Shown: in pieces, positions 35,877 through 43,851 of the stretch | Numbering within the stretch: position 1 is the first letter of the stretch | Layout of the letters: every line of letters begins with the position of its first letter | NCBI GenBank assembly: GCA_029238315.1 | Contig: JAQWGI010000024.1 | Location: 1-53,152 of the forward strand | Length of the DNA: 53,152 nt | Origin: Polaribacter sp. | GTDB lineage: Bacteria; Bacteroidota; Bacteroidia; Flavobacteriales; Flavobacteriaceae | Reading direction: 5' to 3' | Program-made: the position numbers and the translations under genes | The notes under the pieces: generated by a model | Seen by the model: only the letters and a program-made list of their open reading frames with translations | What the model was told of the DNA's origin: nothing | The model's database searches: none

Positions 35877-36696
35877 TGAAAGAATTGTTTAATGTTCTTA
35901 TTTCTTTTTTGTCTAATGCCCTTACTATGTATATGGTGCTAATATTACTCATATCGTTAAATAATTTAACTTGAATAGAGTTGTTGCTTAAATTGCTGTT
36001 TATTTTTTGAATAGTGCCAATAGGAATCCCCTCTGGAAAAATTGTTGATTTCCCTCCAGTAATTATTGTGTCGCCAATTTTAAAATCTGCTTGCCTTGGG
36101 ATGTCTTCTAATTGTACAACATTGTAATCAACTCCGTTCCATACCAAAGTTCCGAAATGAAAACTATTTTTTAACCTTGCATTAATTTTGCTATTGCTAT
36201 TTAAGATCGATTGTACTCTTGTGTAATTTGAACTGACATCTTCGGTTATACCTATAATTCCTTTACTATTGATAACTGCCATTTCTTTTTCAATTCCGTT
36301 ATTTTTTCCTTTATTTATTAAGATAAAGTTGTTTAAAGAATGGTAGTTGTTGCTGTTCGTTTTTGCAGGTGTATAAGTGTATTTTTGATGGTATTTTGTA
36401 GAGTCTTTAACGGTAATTGTTTCAGAATGTTCTCCTTTAGACTTTAGCTTTTCAAGTAGGTTTTTTAAACGAGTATTTTCAGTAATTAATTCTTCGTTCT
36501 GTGTTTTTAATTTAAAGTAATCAGAAAATTGAGCGCTTTTTTGGTAAAAGCCTCCAGTAATTTCATTAGCAGAACTTATAAATTTACTTTTATGAAAATT
36601 GTTATTATTAATAGTAAAAAAGAACGCTATAAAACTTAGCAACAAAAAGAATAAAAAGTATTTATACTTCTGAAAAAAATAAATTAATTGCTGCAT
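35869..36696 (-). CDS. mreC: Rod shape-determining protein MreC
   Basis: The protein has 275 residues. It has an N-terminal membrane anchor (about 12-30), then a coiled coil (about 60-95, LKTQNEELITENTRLKNLLEKL), and two beta-barrel subdomains: NFILINKGKNNGIEKEMAVI and GDTIITGGKSTIFPEGIPIG. It is the periplasmic scaffold that links MreB to PBP2 and RodA. It starts 21 bases after mreB and overlaps mreD by 8. Confidence 0.94.
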   Translation of the reverse strand: MQQLIYFFQKYKYFLFFLLLSFIAFFFTINNNNFHKSKFISSANEITGGFYQKSAQFSDYFKLKTQNEELITENTRLKNLLEKLKSKGEHSETITVKDSTKYHQKYTYTPAKTNSNNYHSLNNFILINKGKNNGIEKEMAVINSKGIIGITEDVSSNYTRVQSILNSNSKINARLKNSFHFGTLVWNGVDYNVVQLEDIPRQADFKIGDTIITGGKSTIFPEGIPIGTIQKINSNLSNNSIQVKLFNDMSNISTIYIVRALDKKEIRTLNNSFNE

Positions 36697-36717
36697 AAAA
36701 AAGAATCAACGGAGTTA

Positions 36718-37746
36718 TTATTTCATCAATACGCTTTTGTATTTTTCAATTTCTTTTAACGCGATTCCAGTTCCTCTAACAACCGCTCTTAAAGGATCTT
36801 CTGCAATATAAACAGGCAAGTCTGTTTTTCTAGAAAGACGCTTGTCCAATCCTCTAAGCATTGATCCACCACCTGCTAAATATATTCCAGTATTGTAGAT
36901 GTCTGCAGCTAATTCTGGTGGAGTTTTAGACAATGTTTCCATTACGGCATCTTCAATTCTTAAGATAGATTTATCCAATGCTTTTGCGATCTCTCTATAA
37001 GAAACTTGTACTTGTTTTGGTTTTCCGCTCAATAAATCTCTTCCTTGAACCAGCATATCCTCTGGTGGTGTATCTAGATCTTCTGTAGCAGCACCAATAT
37101 TAATTTTTACTTTTTCTGCAGTTGTTTCACCTACATATAAATTGTGCTGAGTACGCATGTAGTACATGATGTCATTGGTAAATAAATCTCCAGCAACTTT
37201 TACTGATTGATCACATACAATACCTGCCAATGCGATCACAGCAATTTCTGTTGTACCACCACCAATATCAATAATCATATTTCCTTTCGGTTCCATAATA
37301 TCAATACCTACACCAATTGCTGCAGCCATGGGTTCAAAAATTAAATAAATTTCTTTAGCATTCATATGTCTTGCAGAATCTTGAACGGCACGTCTTTCAA
37401 CTTCTGTGATTCCTGAGGGAATACAAATAACCATTCGAAGCGCAGGTGGAAATAATTTCTTTTTTATAGAAGGAATTTGTTTTACAAATTCTTTAATCAT
37501 TTCTTCTGATGCTTGAAAATCTGCAATTACTCCATCTTTTAATGGGCGAATTGTTTTGATATTCTCATGCGTTTTTCCTTGCATTAAATTTGCCTCTTTT
37601 CCTACCGCAATAATTTTACCACTGACTCTATTTCTAGCAACAATTGATGGGCTATCTATTACTACTTTTCCATTATGGATAATAAGCGTATTTGCTGTAC
37701 CTAAATCGATAGCAATATCTTCCGTCATAAAATCGAAAAAACCCAT
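36718..37746 (-). CDS. mreB: Rod shape-determining protein MreB (actin homologue)
   Basis: The protein has 342 residues, the standard length. Actin-fold phosphate loops are visible: EDIAIDLGTANTLI near residue 9, and NMIIDIGGGTTEIAVIAL. The adenosine loop is YLAGGGSMLRGLDKRL. The EPMAAAIGVGIDI segment is also family-typical. Its filaments direct wall synthesis along the cell side. It is first in the mreB-mreC-mreD-mrdA-rodA operon. TAGCTTTG on the minus strand upstream may be its promoter. Confidence 0.97.
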   Translation of the reverse strand: MGFFDFMTEDIAIDLGTANTLIIHNGKVVIDSPSIVARNRVSGKIIAVGKEANLMQGKTHENIKTIRPLKDGVIADFQASEEMIKEFVKQIPSIKKKLFPPALRMVICIPSGITEVERRAVQDSARHMNAKEIYLIFEPMAAAIGVGIDIMEPKGNMIIDIGGGTTEIAVIALAGIVCDQSVKVAGDLFTNDIMYYMRTQHNLYVGETTAEKVKINIGAATEDLDTPPEDMLVQGRDLLSGKPKQVQVSYREIAKALDKSILRIEDAVMETLSKTPPELAADIYNTGIYLAGGGSMLRGLDKRLSRKTDLPVYIAEDPLRAVVRGTGIALKEIEKYKSVLMK

Positions 37747-37783
37747 ATAATTATTTTTTATTTATTTAATTAATGTCTCCTTA

Positions 37784-37791
37784 CAAAGCTA
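37784..37791 (-). promoter_or_regulatory. Candidate mreB operon -7 element
   Basis: On the minus strand these bases read TAGCTTTG, an exact TAnnTTTG match, predicting a leader of about 30 bases. A TTG is present upstream, but at only 15 bases, slightly short. Confidence 0.5.
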
Positions 37792-37836
37792 CTAAAAATC
37801 TGTATTCAAATCACAGAATAATTACCACTAAATTTA

Positions 37837-39369
37837 TTAGTGTTTAAAGTGTCTGGTTCCTGTTAAAACCATTGAAATATTATTTTCATTACAATAATCA
37901 ATACTTAATTGATCTTTTATAGAGCCTCCGGGTTGTATTACACTTTTAATTCCAGCATTTCCAGCAATTTCTACACAATCTGGAAAAGGGAAAAATGCAT
38001 CACTTGCCATCACAGAATTGTTTAAATCAAAATTAAAACTTGCAGCTTTGTCGATAGCTTGTTTTAATGCATCAACTCTACTTGTCTGACCCGTTCCTCC
38101 TGCTAATAATTGTTTGTTTTTAACTAAGATAATGGTGTTAGATTTTGTGTTTTTACAAAGTTTTGATGCGAACAATAAATCTTCTAACTGACTTTCTGTT
38201 GGTTTATTGTTTGTTGCGTATGATAAATCTTCTAATGTATCTGTGATGAAATCTTTGTCTTGAACCAAGGCGCCATTCAAGCAAGTTCTAACCGTTGTTT
38301 TTGGTAATGGTGCTTCTTTTTGAACCAATAATACTCTGTTTTTCTTCCCTTTTAAGACAGATAGTGCTTCACTAGAAAAAGATGGTGCAATGACAACCTC
38401 GCAAAATAATTTATGAATTTCGGTAGCCGTTTCTGCATCAATTTCTGTGTTGGCAATCAAAATACCTCCAAAAGCAGAAATAGGATCACCAGCCAATGCA
38501 TCTAAGTAGGCTGCTTTAATGGTTTCTCTTTGTGCAAAACCACAGGCGTTGTTGTGTTTTAAAACAGCAAAAGTAGGAGCTTCTCCTTTAAATTCTAGCA
38601 TTAAGTTTACGGCAGCATCAACGTCTAATAAATTATTGTAGCTTAATTCTTTACCGTGTAATTTATCAAACATAGCATCTAAATCGCCAAAGAAAAATCC
38701 TTTTTGATGTGGATTTTCTCCATAACGTAAAACTTTACCGTTTGTTTCGCTAATTTTTAGAGAAGGTTCTTGTTGGTCTGTGTTGAAATAATTAAAAATA
38801 GCAGTATCATAATGTGAAGAAATATTAAACGCTTTAGCAGCTAATTTTTTTCTATCAGCAATTGTAGTGGCTCCATTATTGTTGGTAATCAATGATAAAA
38901 AATCATGGTATTGTTCCATTGAGGAAATTATGGCAGTGTCTTTAAAGTTTTTAGCAGCAGCTCTAATTAAAGAGATGCCTCCAATGTCAATTTTTTCAAT
39001 AATATCTTCTTCTGAAGCACCAGAAGCTAGTGTTTTTTCGAACGGATATAAATCAACAATTACTAAATCTAATTGCGGAATTTGATAAGATTCCATTTCT
39101 GAAACATCACCTTCATGATCTTGTCTGTTTAAGATCCCTCCAAAAACTTTTGGATGTAACGTTTTTACTCTACCACCTAAAATAGATGGATATGAAGTTA
39201 CGTCTTCTACAGGAATAACAGGTATTCCTAAATCTTTGATAAATTTTTCTGTGCCACCAGTAGAGTAGATGGTAACATTTTGTTCGTTTAGTTTTTCAAC
39301 TAAAGGCTGTAATCCATCCTTATGAAAGACAGAGATTAAAGCAGATTTAATTGTTTTGATGCGTGTCAT
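37837..39369 (-). CDS. purH: Bifunctional AICAR formyltransferase / IMP cyclohydrolase
   Basis: The protein has 510 residues. It carries the last two steps of IMP synthesis. The N-terminal MGS-like IMP cyclohydrolase domain has YSTGGTEKFIKDLGIPV, TSYPSILGGRVKTLHPKVFGGIL and DLYPFEKT. The C-terminal AICAR transformylase domain has RYGENPHQKGFFFG, VLKHNNACGFA, DPISAFGGI and the closing DAFFPFPDCVEIAGNAGIKSVIQPGGSIKD. Both active sites look complete. It has its own promoter with an unusual palindrome. The mreB operon starts 91 bases downstream. Confidence 0.96.
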   Translation of the reverse strand: MTRIKTIKSALISVFHKDGLQPLVEKLNEQNVTIYSTGGTEKFIKDLGIPVIPVEDVTSYPSILGGRVKTLHPKVFGGILNRQDHEGDVSEMESYQIPQLDLVIVDLYPFEKTLASGASEEDIIEKIDIGGISLIRAAAKNFKDTAIISSMEQYHDFLSLITNNNGATTIADRKKLAAKAFNISSHYDTAIFNYFNTDQQEPSLKISETNGKVLRYGENPHQKGFFFGDLDAMFDKLHGKELSYNNLLDVDAAVNLMLEFKGEAPTFAVLKHNNACGFAQRETIKAAYLDALAGDPISAFGGILIANTEIDAETATEIHKLFCEVVIAPSFSSEALSVLKGKKNRVLLVQKEAPLPKTTVRTCLNGALVQDKDFITDTLEDLSYATNNKPTESQLEDLLFASKLCKNTKSNTIILVKNKQLLAGGTGQTSRVDALKQAIDKAASFNFDLNNSVMASDAFFPFPDCVEIAGNAGIKSVIQPGGSIKDQLSIDYCNENNISMVLTGTRHFKH

Positions 39370-39390
39370 TTTGCGGTGTTGTTAAGCACG

Positions 39391-39421
39391 CAAAGTTAAT
39401 AAATATATGTACCTTAACCAA
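39391..39421 (-). promoter_or_regulatory. Promoter of purH
   Basis: On the minus strand TTG (39421-39419) and TAACTTTG (39398-39391) are separated by 20 bases, fitting the Bacteroidota consensus. The predicted leader is about 15 bases. Confidence 0.65.
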
Positions 39422-39437
39422 TAGATTTATTGGTTAA
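39414..39437. promoter_or_regulatory. Perfect inverted repeat over the purH -33 element; candidate operator
   Basis: The arms TTAACCAATA and TATTGGTTAA are perfect complements around the spacer GATT. The left arm contains the -33 TTG of the predicted purH promoter, a position where a bound dimer would block RNA polymerase. There is no T run, so it is not a terminator. No regulator gene is adjacent. Confidence 0.5.
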
Positions 39438-39603
39438 ATTTAACCTTAATCTGACCTAGTTTTTGTTTAAAAAGAGGTGTCAAATTCGTGTAATTTTCGG
39501 TATTCTATTGAAGAGAATTTACAGCTTATAATGATTCTGTTAAATTGATGGTAAAAGAATTCTTTAAGAATAAATTCAACGAGATGATTGCCAATAAATT
39601 TTT

Positions 39604-40056
39604 TTATAAAATTTTAGCAACCTCTTTGCATACAAATTCTAAAAGGGCTTCATCTCTTTCTGTAAAAACATTCGCTGTATGAGAATCAATATCTATTTGT
39701 CCAATATTTTCATTATTTACGAAAATAGGAATGACAATTTCTGATTTCACCTTCCAGCCACAAGAAATATAATTGTCTTGTTCTGAAACATCTTGTACAA
39801 CAAAATTTTCATTGCTAACGGCAACTTGTCCGCAAATACCTTTACCAAAAGGGATGATGGTGTGCTCGGTTGGCTCACCAGTAAATTCTGCAAGTTTAAG
39901 CTCTTCTTTGTCTCCGTTTTTGAAATAAAACCCAACCCAGTCGTAGTAAGAAATTTCAGAAGCTAAATAATCACATATTGCTTGTAATTTTTCTTCTTTT
40001 GCTTTTGAATTATTTACAATAATAGAAATTTGTTGTTTTAAATTATCTGTTTGCAT
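39604..40056 (-). CDS. GAF-domain protein, free methionine-(R)-sulfoxide reductase type
   Basis: The protein has 150 residues and is a single GAF domain. The pattern follows fRMsr enzymes: YYDWVGFYFKNGDKEELKLAEFTG, then IIPFGKGICGQVAVSNENFVV, DNYISCGWKVKSEIVIPIF and IGQIDIDSHTANVFTERDEALLE. Two Cys, in GICGQ (about 75) and ISCGW (about 98), occupy positions of the catalytic and resolving residues. Such enzymes reduce free methionine-R-sulfoxide and protect against oxidation. It stands alone between two empty regions. TATTTTTG on the minus strand (40107-40114) could be its -7 element. Confidence 0.85.
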   Translation of the reverse strand: MQTDNLKQQISIIVNNSKAKEEKLQAICDYLASEISYYDWVGFYFKNGDKEELKLAEFTGEPTEHTIIPFGKGICGQVAVSNENFVVQDVSEQDNYISCGWKVKSEIVIPIFVNNENIGQIDIDSHTANVFTERDEALLEFVCKEVAKIL

Positions 40057-40465
40057 ATTGCTTTGGTTGAAATTAATTAAATTTATTTTGCTTAATTTTT
40101 GCCTTGCAAAAATAAATAATTTTTAGTTTGAAAATGTATTAAAACAACATCCTTTTTCAGTAAAATTATTTTAAAGAACCTTCATTGGTTAACAATTTAG
40201 AGAACGAGTTTAAATGCATTTTTGAAACTCACTTAGCATTAGTGCGAATCAACTACTTAATAAGCAGCTAGTCAGATAGTTTTATTTATTTGCTAAGAGA
40301 GGCTTTTGCAAACGGTTGCCAATTGCTATTTTTTATTTCAGATTTTTTTAATGTACCCACCTTTTTTTACTGATTCTATTTATTTCTTTTTATTGATTGA
40401 AGCTCAATAAATTAAGAAAGATTTAATGCTTTTTTTCTTCTTTTTGATTACCTTTGTCGGTATAT
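40057..40465. other. Gene-free spacer of about 400 bases
   Basis: The spacer is AT-rich. No open frame of note and no tRNA-like fold were found. It holds a possible -7 element for the GAF gene on the minus strand (40107-40114) and one for the metal-handling cluster on the plus strand (TACCTTTG at 40449-40456). The latter is only 9 bases before the first ATG and has no good -33 partner. Confidence 0.6.
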
Positions 40466-40861
40466 ATGAAGTCGCTTTTTTACAAATCTACATCAATTAT
40501 TATGGCCCTTATGGTGCTGTTATCTACCATGTCTTTCACGGTAGAGGAGCATTTTTGTGGCGATTTTTTAGTAGATGTTTCAATCATAGGAAATGTGGAT
40601 TCTTGTAACATGGAATCAGAAACATCAGAGATGAATAATTGTTGTAAAGACGAAGTCTATCATATTGAAGGACAAGATACATTGCAAAAAAAATCTTCGG
40701 ATGATTTATCATTAAGTCAGCAAAAAATAATACTTTCTTTTGCGATTTCTTATCAAACAATTTTTGTTGATATTGATGTAGAAAAAGAATTCTATACAGA
40801 TTTTTCTCCGCCAGATATTCCGCAAGATTATCAGGTTTTATTCCAATCTTTTTTAATTTGA
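40466..40861 (+). CDS. HYC_CC_PP-type small exported protein
   Basis: The protein has 131 residues from the ATG at 40466. A TTG in the same frame 12 bases upstream is less likely. An N-terminal hydrophobic segment (about 10-26, IIMALMVLLSTMSFTV) may be a signal or anchor. The motifs that name the family are present in order: His-Phe-Cys-Gly (residues 29-32), a Cys pair in NNCCKDE (59-60), and FSPPDIP near residue 113. Another Cys is at 47. The function of the family is unknown. Cys and His positions suggest metal binding, and the genes downstream encode a TonB-dependent receptor and two metal-binding-type proteins. Confidence 0.8.
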   Translation: MKSLFYKSTSIIMALMVLLSTMSFTVEEHFCGDFLVDVSIIGNVDSCNMESETSEMNNCCKDEVYHIEGQDTLQKKSSDDLSLSQQKIILSFAISYQTIFVDIDVEKEFYTDFSPPDIPQDYQVLFQSFLI

Positions 40862-40937
40862 TTTTATAAAAATTCTCACTAAATAAATCTTCATTCTTGA
40901 AGAATAAGTAGTTCAATTTTTATAAAAATCAAACAAA

Positions 40938-43178
40938 ATGAAAAAAATAATATTCAGTATTCTAATACTGATTCCAATCATAACATTTTCTCAAACACAA
41001 TTTAAGGGAATGATTATGGATAAAAATAATCCCAAAGATAATTTAGGAGTTTATGGCGCAACCGTACATTGGCTGGGCACGTCAATTGGCGCAGTTACAA
41101 ACGAAAAAGGTTGGTTTACCATTTCGTATAAAGAAACTTATAAAAAACTAATTGTTAGTTATGTAGGTTATAAAACCGATACATTAACCATTACAAGTTT
41201 AAAACCGATTCATCATTTTTTAACTCCTGATAGCGAGCTAGATGAAGTTGTAATTGATGCTAGAAAAAAATCTATTCAGAAGTCATTTTTCAAAACTCAA
41301 AATACATTTACAGTAAATAAAGATGAATTGTTAAAAGCGGCTTGTTGTAATTTGTCTGAAAGTTTTGAAACAAATCCATCAATCGATGTTAGTTTTTCGG
41401 ATGCATTAACAGGAACTAAACAAATAGAAATGTTAGGTTTAAAAAGCCCTTATTTATTAATTACGCAAGAAAATGTTCCGTCAATTCGTGGTGCAGCACA
41501 AGCTTTCGGATTAACTTTTACACCAGGAACTTGGGTAGAAAGTATTCAAATTACAAAAGGAGCAGGAAGTGTTGTTAACGGATACGAAAGTATTTCTGGG
41601 CAAATAAATGCCGAATTAGTGAAGCCTTATAATGATTCAAAAATCTTTGTAAATGCGTATTCTTCTTTAAACGGAAGGTTAGAATTAAACACGCACTTTA
41701 ACACTAAAGTTTCAGAAAAATGGCAAACAGGTTTGTATGTTCATGGAAATTATAGAGGGGAGAAATTTGATAAAAATAATGACACATTTTTAGACGCGCC
41801 GTTAGCAAATCAAATAAATGTAATGAATCGTTGGCAATATACAAATGCAGAAAAAGGTTGGATTAGCTTCATCAATTTTAGATATTTAAATGATGAAAAA
41901 CAAATGGGACAATTAGATTTTGATCCATCAATTCATAAAGGAACCACAGCTTTTTGGGGAAGTGAAATCAATACAAACAGAATAGAAACTTCTGCGAAAG
42001 TTGGTTACGTTTTTCCAGAATTACCTTTTCAAAGTTTTGGGTTTCAATTAGCTTATAGCAATCATAAACAAGATTCTTATTTTGGATTAAATGTGTATGA
42101 TATTGAGCATGAAAGTGTATATTCTAACCTTATTTTTAATTCGATTATTGGTGATACAAGAAATAAATTTAAAACCGGAATTAATTTTACACATGACACA
42201 TTTGAAGAGTTGGTAAATATAAATAACTACAACAGAAAAGAAACTTCTTTCGGTGCATTCTTTGAATATGCGTATGACAATTTAGAAGATTTTAGTTTTA
42301 CTGCGGGATTAAGAGTTGATGATCATAATTTATTAGGAACTTTTGTAACACCTCGTTTACATTTGCGTTATGTTCCTTGGGAAAATGGTGTTTTTAGAGC
42401 TTCATTCGGAAGAGGAAAAAGAAGTGCAAATATATTTGCAGAAAATCAACAATTATTCGCTACTTCTAGACAGATTAAAATCAATAATCCAACTGGAAAT
42501 ATTTATGGATTACATCCAGAAATTGCATGGAATTATGGAGTTTCTTTTATGCAGAAATTCAATTTATTAGAAAGAAAAGGTGATATTACTTTTGATTTTT
42601 ACAAGACCGATTTTAAAAACCAAGTTGTTGTAGATTGGGAAAATCCGCAAGAAATATCTTTTTATGATTTATCAGGAAAAAGTTATGCAAATACTATGCA
42701 ATTAGAAGTGAGTTACGAGTTGTTGAAAAGCGCAAACTTAAGAACTGCATATAAATATTATGATGTTTCTACAGATTATACTTCAGGTAAATTTCAAAAA
42801 CCGTTGCAAGCTAAACATCGATTTTTCGCAAATATTTCTTATGAAACGGATATAACAATGGATGATTCTCAGTGGAAATTTGATGTAACGTATAATTTAA
42901 TTGGAAAAAAACGTTTGCCAAATACAGCAACAAATCCTGTTAATTATCAATTGTCAGAATATTCTAAAAGCTACAGTTTATTAAATGCACAGATAACAAA
43001 AGTGTTTTCTAAACAATTTGAAGTTTATGCTGGCGGAGAAAATTTAACCAATTACAAACAAAAAAATCCTATTTTAGCAAGTGATAATCCTTTCGGACCC
43101 AACTTTGATACAACAATTGTTTACGCGCCAATTTTTGGAGCTGCTTTTTACGCAGGATTAAGATTTAATATAGACTAA
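40938..43178 (+). CDS. TonB-dependent receptor, probable metal or metallophore uptake
   Basis: The protein has 746 residues with a signal peptide ending ITFSQ. An N-terminal carboxypeptidase-regulatory-like domain spans about 22-105 (GVYGATVHWLGTSIGAVTNEKGWFTI). The plug domain follows, with LLKAACCNLSESFETNPSIDV, a vicinal Cys pair, then GAAQAFGLTFTPGTWVESIQITKGAGSVVNGYESISGQINAEL. A 22-strand barrel makes up the rest, ending GAAFYAGLRFNID. Receptors with this CC-containing plug are found in flavobacteria next to small heavy-metal-domain genes, as here. Copper is the most likely cargo, but this is inference. It lies 76 bases after the HYC_CC_PP gene and 2 before the HMA gene. Confidence 0.9.
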   Translation: MKKIIFSILILIPIITFSQTQFKGMIMDKNNPKDNLGVYGATVHWLGTSIGAVTNEKGWFTISYKETYKKLIVSYVGYKTDTLTITSLKPIHHFLTPDSELDEVVIDARKKSIQKSFFKTQNTFTVNKDELLKAACCNLSESFETNPSIDVSFSDALTGTKQIEMLGLKSPYLLITQENVPSIRGAAQAFGLTFTPGTWVESIQITKGAGSVVNGYESISGQINAELVKPYNDSKIFVNAYSSLNGRLELNTHFNTKVSEKWQTGLYVHGNYRGEKFDKNNDTFLDAPLANQINVMNRWQYTNAEKGWISFINFRYLNDEKQMGQLDFDPSIHKGTTAFWGSEINTNRIETSAKVGYVFPELPFQSFGFQLAYSNHKQDSYFGLNVYDIEHESVYSNLIFNSIIGDTRNKFKTGINFTHDTFEELVNINNYNRKETSFGAFFEYAYDNLEDFSFTAGLRVDDHNLLGTFVTPRLHLRYVPWENGVFRASFGRGKRSANIFAENQQLFATSRQIKINNPTGNIYGLHPEIAWNYGVSFMQKFNLLERKGDITFDFYKTDFKNQVVVDWENPQEISFYDLSGKSYANTMQLEVSYELLKSANLRTAYKYYDVSTDYTSGKFQKPLQAKHRFFANISYETDITMDDSQWKFDVTYNLIGKKRLPNTATNPVNYQLSEYSKSYSLLNAQITKVFSKQFEVYAGGENLTNYKQKNPILASDNPFGPNFDTTIVYAPIFGAAFYAGLRFNID

Positions 43179-43180
43179 TT

Positions 43181-43546
43181 ATGAAAAAAATAAGTATGAT
43201 TCTTTGTGCTTTACTGATTACAATATCGGTTAGCGCACAAAAGAAAAAGAGAAATGCAAAAGTATCCATAGAGGTGGATGGTGTTTGTATGATGTGCAAA
43301 AAGCGTATAGAAGTTGCAGCTTTAAAAACAAAAGGAGTAAAGTTTGCAAGCTGGAATGTTAAAACGCATCAATTAAGCTTAATTATTGATGAACGTAAAA
43401 CAGATACGTTAAAAATTCAAAAGAAGATGGCTTCAGTAGGGCATGATACCAAAGCAATAAAAGCAAAAGATGAAGTTTATAACGCCATAGATCCGTGTTG
43501 TAAATATAGAGATGAACAAGTAGTAAAAGATCATATAAAACAATAA
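43181..43546 (+). CDS. Exported heavy-metal-associated (HMA) domain protein
   Basis: The protein has 121 residues. A signal peptide ends ISVSAQ, so it is periplasmic. Residues about 26-92 form an HMA fold, VSIEVDGVCMMCKKRIEVAAL, with the metal-binding Cys-x2-Cys at 36 and 39. It is followed by GVKFASWNVKTHQLSLIIDERK, the second half of the ferredoxin-like fold. A further Cys pair, DPCCKYRD, is near residue 107. HMA domains bind Cu(I) or Zn(II). Its start is 2 bases after the TonB-receptor stop, so it is in the same operon. Confidence 0.88.
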   Translation: MKKISMILCALLITISVSAQKKKRNAKVSIEVDGVCMMCKKRIEVAALKTKGVKFASWNVKTHQLSLIIDERKTDTLKIQKKMASVGHDTKAIKAKDEVYNAIDPCCKYRDEQVVKDHIKQ

Positions 43547-43550
43547 TAAG

Positions 43551-43811
43551 ATGAAGAAAGTAATATTTTTAGTAGCAGTAATTTGCTCAGTAACTTTTGT
43601 ATTTACAGCATGTAAATCAGAAAAAAAGGAAGAAAAAAAAGAGCACATTTCTGTTGATTCAGATGTGGAAAAAATGGCAGAAAATCCTTATCAATGTCCT
43701 ATGGATTGTGAAAAGGGTAAAACTTATGAGAAAGAAGGAGATTGCCCTGTTTGTAAAATGAAACTTCGAAAAAAAATAAAAGATGTGCACGATTCTAATG
43801 AAGATCATTAG
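43551..43811 (+). CDS. Lipoprotein with heavy-metal-binding domain (four Cys)
   Basis: The protein has 86 residues. A lipoprotein signal ends FVFTAC, Cys21. An acidic/basic linker (KSEKKEEKKEH) precedes a small domain with YQCPMDCEKGKTY (Cys 49, 53) and GDCPVCKMKLRKK (Cys 65, 68). This matches the heavy-metal-binding domain seen in copper efflux proteins (the YxCPMxP...CPxCxMxL pattern). It would sit on a membrane face outside the cytoplasm. It is 4 bases after the HMA gene and just before a strong terminator. Confidence 0.88.
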   Translation: MKKVIFLVAVICSVTFVFTACKSEKKEEKKEHISVDSDVEKMAENPYQCPMDCEKGKTYEKEGDCPVCKMKLRKKIKDVHDSNEDH

Positions 43812-43816
43812 GTCAA

Positions 43817-43849
43817 AAAGAAGGCTCTCCAAACTGGAGAGCCTTTTTA
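43817..43849 (+). terminator. Bidirectional terminator after the metal-handling cluster
   Basis: The perfect 10-base stem AAGGCTCTCC/GGAGAGCCTT has a 5-base loop and is flanked by A and T runs on both sides. It lies between the convergent lipoprotein gene and the large gene at 43852. Confidence 0.93.
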
Positions 43850-43851
43850 AT

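Noticed and set aside
37826..37842. CACTAA...TTAGTG hairpin at the purH end as a terminator
   Set aside because: The stem is only 6 bases, it overlaps the stop codon, and no T run follows on the minus strand.
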